Shown here: positions 1 to 12,345 of the stretch, in pieces
How the letters are laid out: each line of letters begins with the position of its first letter
How positions within the stretch are numbered: the first letter of the stretch is position 1
Assembly (NCBI GenBank): GCA_025094145.1
Contig: JALLLS010000009.1
Location: 558,001 to 622,000 of the forward strand
Length of the DNA: 64,000 nucleotides
Reading direction: 5' to 3'
From: Spinellus fusiger
Lineage: Eukaryota; Mucoromycota; Mucoromycetes; Mucorales; Phycomycetaceae
Translations under genes and position numbers: made by a program
Notes under the pieces: model-generated
Databases searched by the model: none
What the model was told of the DNA's origin: nothing
Seen by the model: the letters and a program-made list of their open reading frames with translations, nothing else

Positions 1-239
1 AAACGATTAAAAAAACCCATTTAGTTTGATCTAAAACTTTTGCAATAGCAATCCATGAACCATTTAGTCTACACACCAAAAGAGGTACACATAAAAAAAA
101 AAAGAAACCCCAGGTCATATGACCTGTACTCAATAAGCTGTCACATATTTCAAAGTAGTGAATTAACCATCCATTCAGAGTCAGCAAGAAAGAAGAGCAA
201 GGGAAGAAGTGCTATTTTTTAATCCTAATTCTGCGCGTC

Positions 240-3200
240 ATGACTTACCACAAGTATGTCGTAACGGCACAGAAACCGACCGCTACACAATTTGCAGTCA
301 AGGGCCCATTCACTGCTCCTCACGTCATAAATCTGGTGCTTGGGTAAGCATCACCTTTCACCATGGGGGACTTGCTGATAGACGGAGATCGATAGCAAAG
401 GCACACGTATCGAGATCTATACCTTGACACCAGATGGATTAAAGCCTACGCTGGAGTTCAGTATCTATGGCACAATTACTGTCATGACTCTCCACACACC
501 TCCCGTAAGATCAGTTGCTCCGACAGGTGGAACTGACTATTAACTCACTCTTCCAAAGGGACAAAACAAGGCATCTCTCTTTATTTTAACAGCACGACAC
601 AAATACTGTGTACTAAGCTACTCAGAAATCCACCAACAAGTAGTAACAGAGGCCAGTGGAGAAGTATGGATGCCTGGAGAAATGCGGTCAGAGACAAATC
701 AAATAAGAGCTACCATGGATCCTACAGGTGTCTATGTTGCTGCTACACTCTACCAAAACACCCTTACTATCATTACTCCAAGTGAGTGTACACGCAGTAA
801 AGATGGAATCCATCGAAGGAGATCCTCTCTTAAAACAAGAGAGTCCAAGAAAAGACACCTCCAGACAAAAGCAGCCTCGATTCATGACTATCTTCATATC
901 AGGTAAACTTATTCTTCTTTAGTGCAGTCATCTCTCTCTCTCTCTTATATACATATACATATACATATACATATTATGATTCTGCTACTACTTGTCATCT
1001 CAAATCCTCACTTAGTCTCCCTGATATGTTCATTGTCTCGGTGGCCTTTTTGCAAGGAACACAAGAATCCACATTAATGGTACTTTATGATACACCTCTG
1101 GGTCACCGCTTTCTTGAACTCTTTACATTGGACATTCGCAATCGTGAATTAGTGCCCTGTGCTATGAAAAAGGAACGCTTTGGTAATGATGCTACTTTAT
1201 TAATTACTATGCCTGCTCCTGTGGGTGGGGTCGTGATTATCTCTGGACAGTACATTCGATTCCTTCATCCTGAGAAGGTTCCAAGGGCCATTGGTATTCG
1301 GCCTTGTGTCATTAACAGGTATAAATATCTATCTATCTATATAATAAAAATGAAAAAAAAACGCATGGGGCTTTTGTTAGAAAGGTGTATGCTAACCTAT
1401 GCAGTTATTCTATTATGAATGAGTCTGGATCAAGAATTATGTTGGCAGACACACAGGGCACTCTCTATTTACTTGCACTTAAGATTAAAGAGAACACTGT
1501 GGATCATATGTCAATGATTAGTCTTGGACAGGTAAAGTAAAAGAAAAGAGGAGAGCATCGAGATTTATAGATTGCCAAGTAAATCCAATCACTCATAACC
1601 CTCTCACCTTAAACTGTATGGATATGAATATGTATATACATACAAAAAAGATCCCGTTGCCTTCTTGTCTGGTCTATTTAGATAATGATGTTGTGTTTGT
1701 TGGATCCACACTGGGTGATTCTCAACTCGTGCATATCGCTCCCTGTGAAGATTCTACAATGGGAGATGTGAAACTAGAAGTCATCGAGGAATTCCCCAAC
1801 CTAGGTCCTATTTCTGACTTTTGTGTGGCTGATTTGGATAAACAGGTAGAGTCAATGGACTACAGAAAAAGAAAAAAAGAAAAAAACTAAAGCTACATCA
1901 AGGGACAATACCAATTGATCACTTGCTCGGGCGTTGGCAAAGACAGTTCATTGCGTATTATTCGTAATGGTGTTGGGATGAATGAACTGGCTGCCATTGA
2001 AGTCAGTGGTGTAAAAGGCATTTGGGCTCTTCGTCCCTTATTTGAGGACAAGTAAGTAAGATAACATGTGTGAGTAGGGCAGCTCACATAAGTCTATCGG
2101 GGGGTGATACACCAGACATGACAATATGCTGGTCATTTCATTTTTCAATCAAACTCGCCTTCTTCAGCTGTGTGATAGTACAATGATTCCTGTAGAGACG
2201 TATGCTGGACTTGCTTTGAATCAAAGAACGCTAATCACAGCGGTTATTGCTGGTGATTATATTATTCAAGTGACTGATCATAGTGTACGTCTCATGGAAT
2301 CCAAGGCAGATGGGTGTTTGTTGGATGAATGGATACCACAGAATAATGTTCAAATTACAGTAGCAAGTGTCAACCCAACTCAATGTGTAGTCTCTACTGG
2401 GTTTGGACATTTAACTGCCTTTGTAGTGCAGGATCAACGGCTTCAGGAGATTGGGTAAGTAGAGATACATTATGAAAAGTAGAGAAACAGAAAGAGAGTA
2501 GGGGTTTATTACGATAGTCATTACGATAGTTATCATTATCATAACAATGAAATGGCTATATGAGTTACCTGACATTTTATGTATGGTATTGCATTATAGA
2601 AATACAAAAGTAGCCCACGAAATATCTTGTATTGACATTAGCCCAACAGACGCCCTCTCTCCACTAAGTTCTTGTGTCGTTGCTGTTGGTATTTGGCACA
2701 AGGTGGGTGTTCTTTTACTCTCCTTACCTACTCTGGAAGTCATTACAGAAGAATCCTTGGCAGGCAGTGTCATGCCGCGCTCTATTCTTATGGCGAAGTT
2801 TGAAGATATTTGCTATCTTCTGGTGGCATTGGGAGACGGCCAATTCTATAACTTCAAATTGGACGGCAGACAAGGAAAATTATGGGACAAGAAGCGAACC
2901 TTCTTGGGCAAACAACCCATCTCTCTAAGCTCATTTACTTCAAACGGCACCACTCACGTATTTGCTGCTTCTGATAAACCAAGTGTCATCCACAGTAGAA
3001 ACCAGAAATTACTCTATTCTAATGTGAATCTCAAGGCAAGTCATGTCTAGTGTTCTATCTTTTTTTAATCCCCAAGAGCAGGAGATTCGATGTGTGACCT
3101 CTTTCAATAGTATCTCTTTCCCAGATGCAGTGGCTCTTACGACAAAAGATGGACTTCTTATTGGACAAATGGAAGAGATCCAGAAATTACATATTACAAA

Positions 3201-4617
3201 GATTGCTATATCAGATACACCACGAAGCATTATTTATCAAGAAGCAACTCGCACTTTTGGTATTGTCACTGAAGCACTGTCCAAGCAGGCACCTACAGGA
3301 GAGACCCTCTCGGGTGGATTTGAGTTAATGGACGATCAAAGCTTCACTGGTAAGGTGGATTTAGGAAACATGGTTACTAATACATAGATCAGTACTAGAT
3401 CGCATTTATTTCCAAGCACAGGAGCGTCCACTAGCAGTGACTTCTACTGTATTTGATAATGATGCCAATGATTATTATATTCTTGGTACAGGGTATAAAA
3501 ACAATGCCTATGATGTTATTGGGCAGGGACGTTTAATGGTGTTCTGTGTAACAGAAACACGCAAATTAAACCTAATGTGCCAAGTCCATGTTCAAGGCAT
3601 TGTTGAGGCTATTCGTCCTATGGATGGGAAGTTACTAGTGACGACACGAGGCCATGTAAGTAACCATGTTGGTACCTTTTATATCTATAGATGAGAGTCT
3701 TATTATTGTATGTATAAGATGAATGTCTATCGATGGGAAATCAAGTTGGGCGGAAAAGGTTCTTTGGTACAGGAATATGTCCATCCCATGCAAACAGTGA
3801 CTACTTCTGTAGCCGTATGTGATAATGTGATTGTAGCAGGAGACATGTCCTGTTCAATGACAGCACTCAAGTATAATCCACGATCCAATACAATAGAGGA
3901 GCTAGGGAGCAATGAATTCCACCAAGAGGTCACTGCTGTAGAATCTCTTACGCATGATATGTACATTGGAGCAGAAAGAGAAGGCCATTTGTTTGTTGCA
4001 GAACATAGCCCACCCGACAGCAGCGATCCTCACGAAGAACCCATTCTAGAAATCGTGAGTCAGTGGCATCTTGGTGAAATTGTCCACCGTCTGCAGTTTG
4101 GTAAGCAAAAAGCAAAAATATCCCAATGACTAAACTGTATTCTCTATTTCTTTCTGTGTGTCTCTGCCTATGTTTCTGTCTTATAATAAGGATCTCTCGG
4201 TGTGAATACAGTGGATCCTGATCTTCAAACCGTCAACTCTTCTCTTATTTTTGCAGCAACAAGTGGGGCTATTGGAATGATTGTTGATCTTTCAGCTGAG
4301 AGATTCAATCTATTACGACAGATGCAAAACAACATGAATCGCATTGTGAAGAGTGTGGGTGGCTTTAGTCATGTTGAGTAAGTGAATGGCATCATGTCTT
4401 GTACTTATTCTTGCTTAGTTGGCGTAATTGGTCGATTAAAGATCACCAAGAGTTGAGCTGTAATGTTATTGATGGTGATTTGATTGAGAGTTTTTTAGAC
4501 TTAACTCCCCAGCAAATGCAGGGCGTGGTAGACGGACAAAATGGAGGTCGTAAATTAGATCTTACCATTGAAGATCTCTGTAAAGTAGTAGAGGAATTAA
4601 TGAGCGTACATTCATAG
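240..4617 (+). CDS. DDB1: DDB1, UV-damaged DNA-binding protein 1 (CUL4 ubiquitin-ligase adaptor), multi-exon
   Basis: Homolog of DDB1, the three-beta-propeller adaptor that links CUL4-RING ubiquitin ligase to substrate receptors in nucleotide-excision repair and replication control. The first exon (ATG at 240) reads [18 protein letters not shown], the family N-terminus; donor gtaagc at 344. Later exons carry family blocks such as [20 protein letters not shown] (about 1676-1735), [35 protein letters not shown] (about 2770) and the C-terminal [16 protein letters not shown]...[13 protein letters not shown]1_N and CPSF_A domains are thus present in order. At least a dozen short GT-AG introns break the frame; the spliced product is about 1,080 residues, close to the animal/plant length. 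A purely intronic reading of any one segment would look like a broken gene, but each joint I checked (343/344, the 782-799 mini-intron, 4381-4419) restores frame. Ends convergently with the next gene. The exact exon set is my manual reading. Confidence 0.95.
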
Positions 4618-4825
4618 TACTTGTATTCTCTTGTCTTTTGTAAATACCAGCCTACCTTGGATAGCGTTATGTTTTTTATGTTTTTTATATTCTTTTTATT
4701 GGCTTTATCTTTTTATACAGAATAAAAAAAAGTCTGAATAGCATAAGGAAACAAGGGGAAGTGGGAGAAGGAAGAATAAAAAAAAAGGCTAGAACTCTTG
4801 CGCCAGAGGAGGAGGAAGGGCTGCT

Positions 4826-7800
4826 TTATTTATTATGCCTCACACCACGATGTGGCCACGGATAACCTTGCTGGGTATAAGGCATTGGTTGTTGTGGTGG
4901 CATCATGTAAATATTCATGGGTCGATGCTGATGATTATTGGAATAACCATGAGAAGGGTGGGGCCGATTGGACATTGGACGCTGATCTTGTTGTTCTCTG
5001 GGCGCAAAACGAGGCAAAGGATAAACGAAAACTGGATGAGATGAGGTATGCGGTATCATGATAGGTGGGGCTATGTTATGAGACGTGGGAGTGGTGGGAG
5101 TGGTGCTGTTGTAGCTGTGGCTCTGGCTGTAGCTGTGGCTGTTGTGGTTGTAGTTGTGGTTATGACTGTGATGGCTATTATGGCTGTGGGTGTTGGGGAG
5201 AGACCGTTGAGTGTACTTGTTGATCTCTGCCTTGGGTTGTTCTAGTGTTTCTGTTAATTCATCCACTCCATGACTTGATTCCTTTGAACATGATGTTTCT
5301 TGGTCTTTTTCAGATACAGTAGACGTGTGAGAGGGAAGAGTACCCATGGGAGTGTGTGCCAAGGCATCCATCATCTACACAAAAAGCTCAATAATGGGTC
5401 CCGGCTCATCCTACCCTTCCTTTATTAAAACAAACCGTGATATCATAATCGCTCTCGTCTGTAGTGACCATAAATGACAATGAAGCCGGTTTCTTGCCAT
5501 TCAACCTTCGAATTGATTCTGGGAAAATGGGTGGACGAGAGGATGCTTGTGGTTTAGGAGTTTTTGGAACAGAAGTGACTGGAGAATCGGGACTAGCAGA
5601 TGAATAAGAACTCGGTTGTGTCTTTACAGTCAGAGAAGGTGCAATGTCAGAAGGCCCTTGCTCTTCTTTAGCAGGACGTTTTCGCCATGAACCACTGGAG
5701 CGTGTCTCTTGTGCTGTGTATTCTGGTCTTTTACTACCTTCATGAGGAGCTCCTGCACTAGTACCAGCACCTCTTCTTGTTCCTCTGTCTGCCCCTCTTT
5801 CTGCTCCTCTTTCTGCCCCTCTTCCTCTACCCTGGCCATGACTATGACCACGCTCAAAGTTTTTATCTTTTCCCCATCCAATTGGCTTTTGTGGATCTGT
5901 AGTTGTTGGCCATCCCTCTTGCATTTCAATACGTTCCTTCCAGTCCTCCTCTGGTTTTACACTAGCATCAGATGTTGAAGGAGCTCCCCATCCTTCTTCT
6001 GACTTTTCATCATGAACAGGCTCTGTCTGTTCACTCCACAGTTGCTCCTTCAGTGTCTCCTCTGCCTTTACACTCTCATCAGACACAGCGGATACACTAG
6101 GAACTGCTTCTGATGTCTCTACCTTCTCTTCTGTCTGTGGATCAGTGGGTCTTCCTTCAATAGGTCGAGATCGTCTTCCATCGTTGGGCTCTGTCCATCC
6201 CTTGTCAATGGATTTATTACGCCCTCCCTCAAAGTATTTACTACGTCCTGGTCCCAGTGGTACCTGTCGTTCAGTAGACTCTCTCCATCCTTTTTCATTG
6301 TGACGGACATGACCACGACCTCCCTCGGTAGGCCCACCCCACACAGTGTATGCTTCTTCTGTGGTGTGTTCTTCAGTTCCCCAGTGAGCCTGAAGATGGG
6401 CCTCCTTTTGATAGTCATAGACTTCTACTGTGTTCATGGTGGTTCTGTTGGATTTCTGTGTTGATAAAAGCTTCATTTTGCTAGAGCTGTCTTCTGTCAT
6501 CTTTTGTAGTCGGTCAGAATAAGAATGCCAATCCGATGGAGTAGAAATGGCCGAGACCTGCTCAGCCTTATCAGAGACGCGTGTTTTAACAAATTTCTCC
6601 CATTCTTTATCATCTGCTGTCATGTCAATTACAGATGCAGGTTGAGTAGTGTGTTCCAAAGTATGTGATTTAATTTCAACTACAGGAGAAGTGTTTGTCT
6701 CTGATATTGTCACGGGATTTCCGCTGTCTGAGGTAGTGGTGATAGGTGTATTTGCCATGGAAGTGTCTGGTGTTGGTTTGGGATGAGCCACTTTCTGTGG
6801 TGCTGTTGTGTCAGATATTATTTCTGAAGTAAGTATAGTCTTTATAGGTACATCTTTTGTAAGTACATCCTTTGTAGGTACATCCTTTATAGGTACATCC
6901 TTTGTAAGTGCAACTGCTGCTGCTGCTGAATGTGTAGTATCTACTGCTAGTACCTCAGAAACACGTGGTGCTAATGCCAATGCCTTTTGTCGAGCTCTTT
7001 CTCTTACTGCCTCGAATGCTGCTTCCTCCTCATCCCTTCGTTTCTTAGCTCTTTCTGCGGCTGTCAGCATAACTGTGCGCTGTCCAGGTAGAATATCTGG
7101 CTCAATCTCTCTGTGAGGTAACTCATGTTCATCACGTGGACGCTGAAGTAGCATAGGTTGAAATCCTTCTCCCTGACCCCTTTCAAAACGTCCTCTGCCT
7201 TTGCCTGTATCCTGTCGATGGTAGTCTCTTTTATGCCATGCATTGTCTGTAGGGCCTCTTCTCTCTGGTGGTTCTCTGAAAGAACGTCCGTCTTGTCGAT
7301 CTGACAGACGCTCATGCTCACGCTCTCTGTCTCTTTCCCAGTGAGCTTCTTCACCTCTTCTCCATATCTGATGTGACTTTGGCTGTTCAGGTCGATGGGT
7401 GTCTTCAACAGGTTCTCTAATCTGCTTGAGTTGAGGCGGATAACTTCGATCATAATCTTCTGTGAAGCGATCAGAGGGAGAGACAGCCTCATTTTCATGC
7501 AATTGGGCCTGGTGACTGTTTCTCTCTGCTATCTCATCTTCTTCTACCATCTGCACACATACCACTGTTTAATACACAGTTTATGTACACTTCAACCTGC
7601 CTCTGCCCAATCATGTGTGCTGGTGGTGATAGGTTCTGTCTTTACTTGATACACCTCAGTGGGTGGTGTTGGTGGTGTTGGTGGTGGTGGTGGCAGTGTC
7701 TGAGTGGTTGGTTATAAGTGGTCATTCTCCCCTACTATTGTTATTGTTACCTCTTTTGGTTTCTCAATCACTATCCATCATAATAAACAAAACAAAACAA

Positions 7801-8289
7801 AATCATCCTTCAGTCCATGCGGTGGTGATGGTGGTAGTGGTGATGGTGGTGGTAGTGGATGGCAAGTAAGGTAAAATTACCTTTCTCTTCTGCAGCAGCA
7901 ATACTTGGCCTAGGTGGGTCTACTGTCTGTTTGGGAGAAGAAGACAGGGATTGAGGCGATCCCCAACCAGCACTAATTGCTGTAGGTGGTGGAGGAGGGG
8001 TTTCTGCACCTGCATTTTCTCTTCTTAAACTAGGCAAGTTGACGGGTCTTGGTGCAGCTACCTTTGTAGCGAGAATACGAGCACGCTGATTGATAGTGCG
8101 GTTGCCTAATCCTGTAGGTGTTATTCATGCTCTTTTTCTTTTTTACGCTTTCATCGACTCGGTTGATTCTCTCCTCTGTGTCTAAAGAAGCAGTCCTAGT
8201 GACTTGTTCTTCTTTTCTCTGACAACAACTACTTTTATCTAATCACCTCCTACAGCAGGACCCTTGGATGAACCGGGGTACTTGTTCAT
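4826..8289 (-). CDS. PRRC2/BAT2 N-terminal-domain protein, long disordered
   Basis: Reads right to left. The ATG at 8289 gives MNKYPGSSKGPA; after an intron the next exon gives GLGNRTINQRARILATKVAA then PRPVNLPSLRREN, which matches the BAT2_N domain (PRRC2 family, Pfam PF07001), followed by AGWGSP. Exon 2 ends at 7881; an intron of 181 nt (7700-7880) and one near 7563-7610 follow, then a 720-residue exon (to 5415), a 40-nt intron (5375-5414) and the last exon ending at 4826. The body is low complexity: RE/RD-rich stretches, a coiled LTAAERAKKRRDEEEAAFEA segment, a tandem KDVP(I/T) repeat (about 6842-6910), RG-rich repeats (about 5780-5850) and a His/Asn/Ser-rich tail. Animal PRRC2 proteins act in translation initiation and RNA granules; the fungal role is inferred only. 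The 40-nt intron is unusually short but keeps frame (NKGR joined to MMDALAH). Confidence 0.75.
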
Positions 8290-8606
8290 AGTACTGTTTC
8301 TAAATCCACAGCACAATGAGAATATAGAAGAGAAGCCAAAATAGCCATGCATAATTGACTTGTCCCCTTTTCTTTTTGTTCTTCATTCTATACTCTTATG
8401 GACCCTTTGTACATATGCATTACCTATATAATAGGGTGTCTGTGTCTTGTTGGCTGGATGAGCGCGTGAGTAATCAGGTGAAGGAAAAGAAACGATAAGA
8501 AAAGAGAAGGAAAAAAATAAAGTTGACCTTTCTGCGCCTATTGATATTCTATCTCCGCACCTCTTTTTGTTGCGTCATTTTAAAAACTCAATTTTATACA
8601 ATGTCT
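8290..8606. other. Intergenic upstream of the PRRC2-like gene
   Basis: AT-rich, no convincing ORF or RNA gene. It presumably holds the minus-strand gene's promoter; no motif stands out. Confidence 0.5.
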
Positions 8607-9985
8607 TACACACCAGGAGATCTTTAGGATATAAAAGGAAATAGTCAAACTACAATTGTTTAAGAAATGACATCGATTTGAAAAGGTGTGAAAATAAAGT
8701 GAAATGTATTCATGTTAGTTTTTAAATAATAATAATAATAATTCACTTGTAAATATCTGAATCTCGGAGGAAACCACCTTTGATATGGCGATATATAATA
8801 TGAATACGAATAAGAATATCTATTCTTTTCTACAGAATGGAGCTATTTGGCGGCGACCCTTTAAACACTCTTCTGCAATTGTATAGATATTCTTTGATGC
8901 ATTCACATCTCTGTTCCAAGCAACTCCACAACTTTGGCAAGCGCGGATACTGTTGAAATTTACTAATACCTCAGTGAGGATATTTGTGTTGCAAGTATGG
9001 CAGATCTTGAGAATAAAAATAAGAATAACTGTTAGAAGAGCTTTTCATATTGGGTGAGAGGTCAATCATGTCTACTCTCGATGTAAAGAACTCATCGACA
9101 TCAACCATAAGAAGATCTCCAGCCTTTTGTCTCTTTTTCAATAATTGATATAAAACTCTTGTCAAAACAACACGATGACCTTTAAACTTGACAGCATCTT
9201 TTACCTTGATTCCTGTGCCATAAGCAACGACTGGCAGCTTGGTAGGATCGTACTCCAATCCTTTTAGGTGCCAATACCCCTTTTTAATAATAAAATAATA
9301 GTAAAAATAATGAGTTCGAGATGTATTAATGCACTCTGTGTGTGTGTCATATTACCCTTGCACTGGCACCTTCTTCTTGCCTTTGCTTTTGTAATGGGTT
9401 CACTGGGTTTATTAAAATAAAATAATATACAATAGAAACTGACTAACATGTCAGACATAATAAATATATACTTACCATATCACAACTGTTGGTTTATATG
9501 ACAGACAAAGGCAAACAAAATAAAAAGGATAGAAGTTATGAAGAACAACAGACAGTGTGGTTGGCAGGTATTAATATCCAAGCAGAAGAGAACAAAACGA
9601 AACTTCACAAGTCATTTGCTTAATCAGAACTACTAAAGTAATGCAGACTACAACAACATTCTAGAAAGAAAAGAATTGCTTAAAGAACAGTTGCCTAGTT
9701 ACCCGTTGTGATCAAATTGTGTGTTGTGTTCCTGTTCATGCACTCTCTTTGATTTCCCTAGACCAGTCTTTGTATCCAATACTCTATTTTTCCTCACTGC
9801 TATAGACCAAACAACTACAAGTTCATCTCTCTAGTGGTCTTGTTGATAACTACAGTGCCCTTTATTACAGATACTTGCAAACCTTTTGATTTTTAAATAC
9901 AGATCCATAAAAGGGCAAAATATTTTCGGACATAATAGGAAGGAGATATCCTCACCTAAGAGCCAGAAAAATCTCCTGGTGTGTA
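8607..9985 (-). mobile_element. TA-flanked Fanzor-type element, copy 1 (about 1.38 kb)
   Basis: The ends are perfect 15-bp inverted repeats including a TA at each side: TACACACCAGGAGAT at 8607-8621 and its complement at 9971-9985. A second copy with identical ends and closely similar interior lies at 56991-58367 in the opposite orientation, which defines the boundaries. TA at both ends suggests TA target duplication as in Tc1/mariner-type mobilisation. The coding strand is minus: it carries the C-terminal part of a TnpB/Fanzor-like gene (8820-9402). Near the 5' end are further GGAGAT/ATCTCC repeats able to form a hairpin. No transposase (DDE) gene is present, so the copy is non-autonomous. 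On the element strand both copies are preceded by GAC before the TA. Confidence 0.85.
8820..9402 (-). pseudogene. Fanzor/TnpB-like RNA-guided nuclease, C-terminal fragment (copy 1)
   Basis: Three exons on the minus strand, joined by GT-AG introns in phase 0: about 9356-9402, 9076-9279 and 8820-9005 (introns 9280-9355 and 9006-9075). They encode about 145 residues: LEYDPTKLPVVAYGTGIKVK, then KKRQKAGDLLMVDVDEFFTS-R, then ICHTCNTN...RACQSCGVAWNRDVNASKNI and stop TAG. The paired CxxC motifs are the zinc ribbon, and WNRDVNASKNI is the RuvC-III motif with its catalytic Asp, hallmarks of TnpB and eukaryotic Fanzor. The N-terminal wedge/REC and RuvC-I regions (normally several hundred residues) are absent and a TGA lies in frame just upstream, with no ATG before the internal LLMVDV; hence a fragment. 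All four Cys are intact here. VDEFFTS departs from the VDEFRTS expected of the family. Confidence 0.8.
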
Positions 9986-10896
9986 GTCTAAAATAAGACA
10001 ATCACAAAAATACATTAGACACTTCAAAGGTGGGTATATCTTGGTATGTGTGTTTTTTAGCTATGGATTTATTGTTTATTCTTTTCTAGTGTATCTTATA
10101 GCAGATATAATGTTTCGAATTAATATTCATCAATTATAACAGTAATTATAATAGTAATTATAACACTAATAACACTAATAACACTAATAACAACACTAAT
10201 AATAAACAAGTCTATATTATTTCTGCTCAGGTACAAATACTCTCTCTACTATCTATAAAAAAGAAAAAAGAAAAAAGAAAAAGAAAAGTATTTATTATCC
10301 ACCACCCATCGTCCACTACCAACAATAACTACTCTTTTGCAGTAATGGCTACACTCATCCAAAATACAGAACAAATAATCAGATACTCCTATATATTTAT
10401 GTCTCATTTATTCTTGCAATCGTCTTATTTATTGTGACTATCTCATTCATCTTTATAAATCATCTCATCTTTGGTTAAAACACTCTATACTTCTTGCGCT
10501 AGGGCATAACCACACGTGTGAGGTTTCTACCAATGCTGGTTTATTGCTGGTTGAAAATTAAAACACTATAGGATTGAATCTTATGGGTTTATTGTGACTC
10601 CTTTTCTGTGTAGATTCATAATGCTTCCATTATTTCCTAATTAGCACAAGCTACTGTAGAAAGTGTGGGGCTATTGTGTTGTATTTATGAATCTATTTTA
10701 TGATGTCTATCGAATAGATAAGAGTAAATAAGAGTAATTTGGTGTCAATTGATACTGCATTGAGTTTGACTTATGCTTGTATAGCACCAGACAATTGTGA
10801 ATGAAAATCACACTACTGTGAATATATTAAGTACAAAACAGAAAACAAGACAGGGTGGAACAGTGACAAAACATGACAGTTGGCTATAATGTCTAC
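9986..10896. other. Intergenic, AT-rich
   Basis: No supported gene. Contains a degenerate aacactaataac-type repeat (about 10150-10205) and purine runs (about 10256-10290). Likely downstream of the minus-strand Apq12-like gene. Confidence 0.5.
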
Positions 10897-11328
10897 TTAA
10901 GGAATCATGCCTCTAATAGCTGCTAATACTCCCTCTGACCCTTCTGTACTAAAGATTTGAAACAGGTATATGGCACTACTTAATACAAGCACCAGTAAAC
11001 TCATCCGCACTAAACCATAGGCTAAGCGATAGGCCCATAACAGTGTAGACATAACAAGACAGTAGACAATGTACAATAAGACCAGGCCAATAAAGAAAGT
11101 CACCACATTTCCCTGCACAGGAATCGACGCGAGAATTCCCTGTATTTGACGTATTCCATTGGGTAAATGGGCCGAAATCCATAGGGCTGCTGTGGAAAAG
11201 AACTCGGATACGCGTTCAGGCTCGGGTAATTCAATATGAGACGCCTTCATATGACTATACAGTTGACGATAGACTTCGGTAAGGTAGTGAAGGAACAGCT
11301 GGACCGTATGAGAGGCTGTGGTATCCAT
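10897..11328 (-). CDS. Apq12-like small nuclear-envelope/ER membrane protein
   Basis: Single exon, 143 residues, ATG at 11328. The N-terminal half is soluble; residues about 75-100 (VVTFFIGLVLLYIVYCLVMS) and about 105-128 (YGLVRMSLLVLVLSSAIYLF) are two adjacent hydrophobic segments. This hairpin layout with short termini resembles Apq12, a nuclear-envelope/ER protein affecting pore biogenesis and lipid homeostasis in yeast. Assignment rests on architecture and the short aromatic/basic linker between the helices (LLWAYRLAYG), not on an alignment. It stands alone, with more than 500 bp on each side. Alternative: an unrelated fungal two-TM protein. Confidence 0.5.
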   Translation of the reverse strand: MDTTASHTVQLFLHYLTEVYRQLYSHMKASHIELPEPERVSEFFSTAALWISAHLPNGIRQIQGILASIPVQGNVVTFFIGLVLLYIVYCLVMSTLLWAYRLAYGLVRMSLLVLVLSSAIYLFQIFSTEGSEGVLAAIRGMIP

Positions 11329-11929
11329 AGTGAAGAGAAATCGGAGAGAAAGAACAGTAGAAACTGACTTTGCAAAATAGTGACTCTTTACAGATGTTAG
11401 TCCTTACTGTAAATTCTTCCATTATTATTTCCCACTGTAAAAAAAAAGGAAATTTGCGTCATTTCATTGGCACTGTCTTCTTTCTTTTGGAACAGTAGTT
11501 CTGCTATTAGAACATAAGACACACTCTATACTAGTGGTATTCATATTCAACCCATTGGAATATTAATCACTTGAAGTAACAGCCTTCTTTTATAGTAGAA
11601 TAGTAGAATAGTAAGACAGTGGGACAGCAATTCTTGAAGAAGAGGTTAACTATTTTTCATGATTAGACGATAGCCTGTATTTACATTGGAAGCACAAGTA
11701 CTTTCTACTGTTCTTTCTTATGAAGACCTTTAGGCTCTCTTTATGCTCAGACAAACTCCGAGTCAATGTAGAGTAGCGTAGACTGAACTACCAATGGTAT
11801 CTCTGTATAAGAAGTATAGGAAGTATAAGAAGAGGTTGTCGATGAAAGGATAGATCTTCTATGCTCTTTTCCACACTAGTTATTCATTCTATCCAAAGTC
11901 AGCTTCTATACAATACACTGAAGAAACAA
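11329..11929. other. Intergenic
   Basis: AT-rich; nothing gene-like seen on either strand. Presumed promoter of the minus-strand membrane protein at its left end. Confidence 0.4.
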
Positions 11930-11935
11930 CATTCT

Positions 11936-12341
11936 ACAAAACTACATTAATGAGATGTGTCAGTGGTCGATATACGTGAGCCCGATGAAGGTGAAAAGGG
12001 AGAGCTACAGGGAGTGGTGAATATACTACTTGGATTGTTCCAAAGTGGCCCACACTTCTTCCGGGCAGTTTTAAATGGTATAGATAAGGAGCACTGAGTA
12101 AATGACAGTTTCTTCCATACTTACGCTAAGGAGATATTGATAGAATATACATTTGTTTTTTGTAGACAGTCTTCCAATGTCGATCAGGGCGTAAAGGTAA
12201 CCTTGCTACCTTAAAAGCGCTTTCAAATCTAAACTTCAAGCGAGCAAGTACTCGTCAAGGCGGTAACCATGGAACGAGAGGCGCTTCAATTGCCTCTTCA
12301 GCCTTTCAAACAATCACTCGCCTTAGATCCACAAACAACTA
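11936..12341 (+). pseudogene. Two possible exons of an unidentified short gene or gene remnant
   Basis: About 11936-12077 reads DVSVVDIREPDEGEKGELQG and continues to GPHFFRAVLN; a plausible donor gtatag and an acceptor ttgtagacag join it in frame to VFQCRSGRKGNLATLKALSN...QGGNHGTRGAS and a stop near 12341. Composition looks coding, but a TGA lies immediately upstream in frame and I see no start exon. It could be the tail of a gene whose first exon I missed, or a relic. Function not recognised. A second frame over the last part (MEREALQLPLQPFK from about 12270) is also open. Confidence 0.25.
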
Positions 12342-12345
12342 AGCA

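Noticed and set aside
5709..5978. Plus-strand Ser/Cys-rich open frame
   Set aside because: Shadow of the Arg/Glu/Gly-rich exon of the minus-strand PRRC2-like gene.
6808..7116. Plus-strand frame rich in TSFVGTSFIG repeats
   Set aside because: Antisense reading of the KDVP repeat of the PRRC2-like gene.
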